Of a DNA stretch of 64,000 nt, positions 63,975 through 64,000 are shown in pieces. Position 1 is the first letter of the stretch, and each line of letters opens with the position of its first letter. This DNA comes from Burkholderia sp. 9120. GTDB taxonomy: Bacteria; Pseudomonadota; Gammaproteobacteria; Burkholderiales; Burkholderiaceae. Position numbers and translations under genes: made by a program. Below the pieces are notes generated by a model that was not told the origin of the DNA, made no database searches, and saw only the letters and a list, made by a program, of their open reading frames with translations. The stretch covers positions 434,001-498,000 of the forward strand of contig NZ_JQNA01000001.1 in assembly GCF_000745015.1 (NCBI RefSeq), given 5' to 3'.

Positions 63975-64000
63975 CCCTTGGAATCACGCACGTGGGCTTC

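Noticed and set aside
1..64000. CRISPR arrays, IS elements, prophage or integrase genes
   Set aside because: No regularly spaced direct repeats, no transposase or recombinase motifs, and no terminal inverted repeats with target duplications were seen on either strand.

Overview
The window looks like chromosomal DNA of a Burkholderiaceae bacterium, most likely Paraburkholderia or a close relative. The reasons are the high GC content with long antisense open frames, a Burkholderia-type trimeric porin, and the housekeeping order cysS - AlkA-type glycosylase - accA - tilS - lysC - tRNA-Ser, followed by ppiA, ppiB, lpxH, cysE, trmJ and suhB. The assignment rests on reading motifs and gene order only; no database search was made.

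Layout. 0.3-6.1 kb: a minus-strand yejABEF-type peptide ABC importer. 6.4-6.7 kb: a small exported Pro/Tyr-rich protein with a clear terminator. 7.4-12.4 kb: a plus-strand sugar-use unit (MFS transporter, GH31 glycosidase, porin) preceded by an operator-like cluster of GAACAT/ATGTTC half-sites. 12.5-16.3 kb: four minus-strand exported proteins (a retropepsin-like/PDZ protein, two small lipoproteins, one repeat lipoprotein), then an AraC regulator.

17.8-42.8 kb is a polysaccharide locus that appears less GC-rich than its flanks. It holds an acyltransferase-like protein, four glycosyltransferases (three GT4-like, one GT2) plus a shortened fifth, a methyltransferase, GDP-mannose synthesis (a ManC/AlgA-like protein with an altered nucleotidyl-transfer signature), Gmd, a GDP-fucose-synthase-like reductase, a DegT aminotransferase with a cupin, Wzx- and Wzy-like membrane proteins, a Wzc-like tyrosine kinase, and two clan GH-A glycosidases. 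Two paralogous GATase1-AraC regulators lie at either side of the core. The sugar pathway implied is mannose-6-P to GDP-mannose to GDP-4-keto-6-deoxymannose, then reduction and/or amination. A priming transferase, outer-membrane exporter and Wzb phosphatase are not in the window.

43.4-59.3 kb is conserved core: tRNA-Ser(GCU), lysC, tilS, accA, the glycosylase, cysS, a TPR protein, two cyclophilins, lpxH, cysE, trmJ, suhB, lplT-like and a sirtuin. 59.3-64 kb is sparse accessory DNA with a histidine-kinase remnant, a DUF2934-type protein, a small hypothetical protein, and an intact histidine kinase/response regulator pair. No CRISPR array, IS transposase, integrase or prophage module was found. 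The most noteworthy part is the polysaccharide locus.
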